Source: Anaerolineales bacterium (GTDB taxonomy: Bacteria; Chloroflexota; Anaerolineae; Anaerolineales; UBA4823). From it: DNA of 5,935 bases. Made by a program: the position numbers and the translations under genes. Below, in pieces: positions 5,511 to 5,935 of the stretch (position 1 is the stretch's first letter; each line of letters starts with the position of its first letter). The notes below the pieces were generated by a model. That model saw only the letters and a list, made by a program, of their open reading frames with translations. It was not told the DNA's origin and did no database searches. The stretch spans positions 1 through 5,935 of the forward strand of contig JALHTN010000683.1 of assembly GCA_022865865.1 (NCBI GenBank). The letters are read 5' to 3'.

Positions 5511-5935
5511 TTAGGCTGACGCGTACAGCCTTTTGTATAGATAGCCAATAACTATTCCAAGAAAGAGAAACCTTGGTATGTCAAGCATTATGCCGATGAG
5601 GAAGTAATGCTTGACATCTCTCTGCCCAAGAATACTTTGGGGAACTAGGATTAGGATTGTGGCAATGACTAGGGCGATGAGGCTTATTATCACGGATTTT
5701 AGAACTGGATTCTTTGTTGGAATCTTGTCAAAAAAACGAAGCAAAGAATAACTGACGCAGCATCCGACAATCAAACCAGCAGGCAAAGAATCAACCCAAA
5801 CCGTTTGAATATTTGCTTTTGAAAAGGCAGATCTATACTCCGCTGCGATGGGAAGCAGGGAAATTGCGATGGTAGTTACCCAGAATACTACTCCTCCCCC
5901 AATAGTTAGTTTGGACAGATTGAGGAACCCTGCCA
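5511..5935 (-). CDS. Unrecognised membrane protein, 5' end off window
   Basis: The frame is open from the right window edge to a TAA at 5511-5513 and gives 140 residues ending GIVIGYLYKRLYASA. I do not recognise the family. Four hydrophobic helices are visible: LTIGGGVVFWVTTIAISLLP, VDSLPAGLIVGCCVSYSLL, SVIISLIALVIATILILVP, and IMLDIPRFLFLGIVIGYLY. A shorter reading from a TTG at 5786 is possible, but the frame stays open and membrane-like to the edge, so the true start is probably outside. It precedes the DUF4386 gene by 42 nt with no attC or terminator between, suggesting a two-gene cassette and perhaps a joint membrane role. That role is unknown. Confidence 0.7.
   Translation of the reverse strand, partial: AGFLNLSKLTIGGGVVFWVTTIAISLLPIAAEYRSAFSKANIQTVWVDSLPAGLIVGCCVSYSLLRFFDKIPTKNPVLKSVIISLIALVIATILILVPQSILGQRDVKHYFLIGIMLDIPRFLFLGIVIGYLYKRLYASA

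Larger units (their letters stand above)
4647..5935 (-). mobile_element. Partial second integron cassette (two membrane-protein genes)
   Basis: This covers everything visible upstream, on the minus strand, of the attC at 4641-4769: the DUF4386 gene and the 3' part of another membrane-protein gene. No attC separates the two genes (42 nt apart), so they most likely share one cassette of more than 1.28 kb. The upstream core site is beyond the window; from the R'' of its attC the cassette is expected to start TTGGGC. Confidence 0.6.

Overview
The window looks like environmental bacterial DNA, possibly Chloroflexota (Anaerolineae-like). That assignment is a weak inference from gene style and mixed base composition; no rRNA or marker gene is present to test it. 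Six genes can be supported (two cut by the window edges), plus a nested start inside one of them. No tRNA, rRNA, CRISPR array or transposase is visible.

Left part (1-1890, all on the minus strand). A stand-alone 5'-3' exonuclease (PIN/FEN-like) runs off the left edge. Next to it lies a complete 10-helix EamA/DMT transporter. Its expression signals are unusually clear: a perfect TTGACA-17-TATAAT promoter and a leader of about 140 nt carrying the hallmark segments of the ykkC (guanidine-I type) riboswitch. A 7-bp anti-Shine-Dalgarno element in the leader could couple the aptamer to translation of the transporter.

Centre (2074-3552, plus strand). Divergently from the transporter runs a MerR-family regulator with a TipAS drug-binding domain. 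It is driven by a promoter with the 19-bp spacer typical of MerR targets and an overlapping dyad, and the mRNA appears to be leaderless. Inside the gene, at the junction of the DNA-binding and drug-binding parts, a strong Shine-Dalgarno and in-frame ATG would allow the drug-binding domain to be made alone, as in Streptomyces TipAL/TipAS. A small secreted protein of unknown function follows as a separate unit.

Right part (3640-5935, minus strand). Two related, imperfectly palindromic elements of 128 and 129 bp have the architecture of integron attC recombination sites. They delimit a complete 1001-bp gene cassette holding a PhzF-family protein. They also delimit the downstream part of a second cassette holding a DUF4386 membrane protein and, upstream of it, an unrecognised membrane protein cut by the window edge. 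Each gene preceding an attC ends just before it, and the terminal heptamers follow the base-pairing rule expected for integrated cassettes. No integrase is in view, so this is either the distal end of a chromosomal integron whose integrase lies to the right, or an integrase-less attC cluster.

The main points of interest are the integron cassettes, the riboswitch-controlled EamA transporter, and the TipAS-type regulator with two translation starts.
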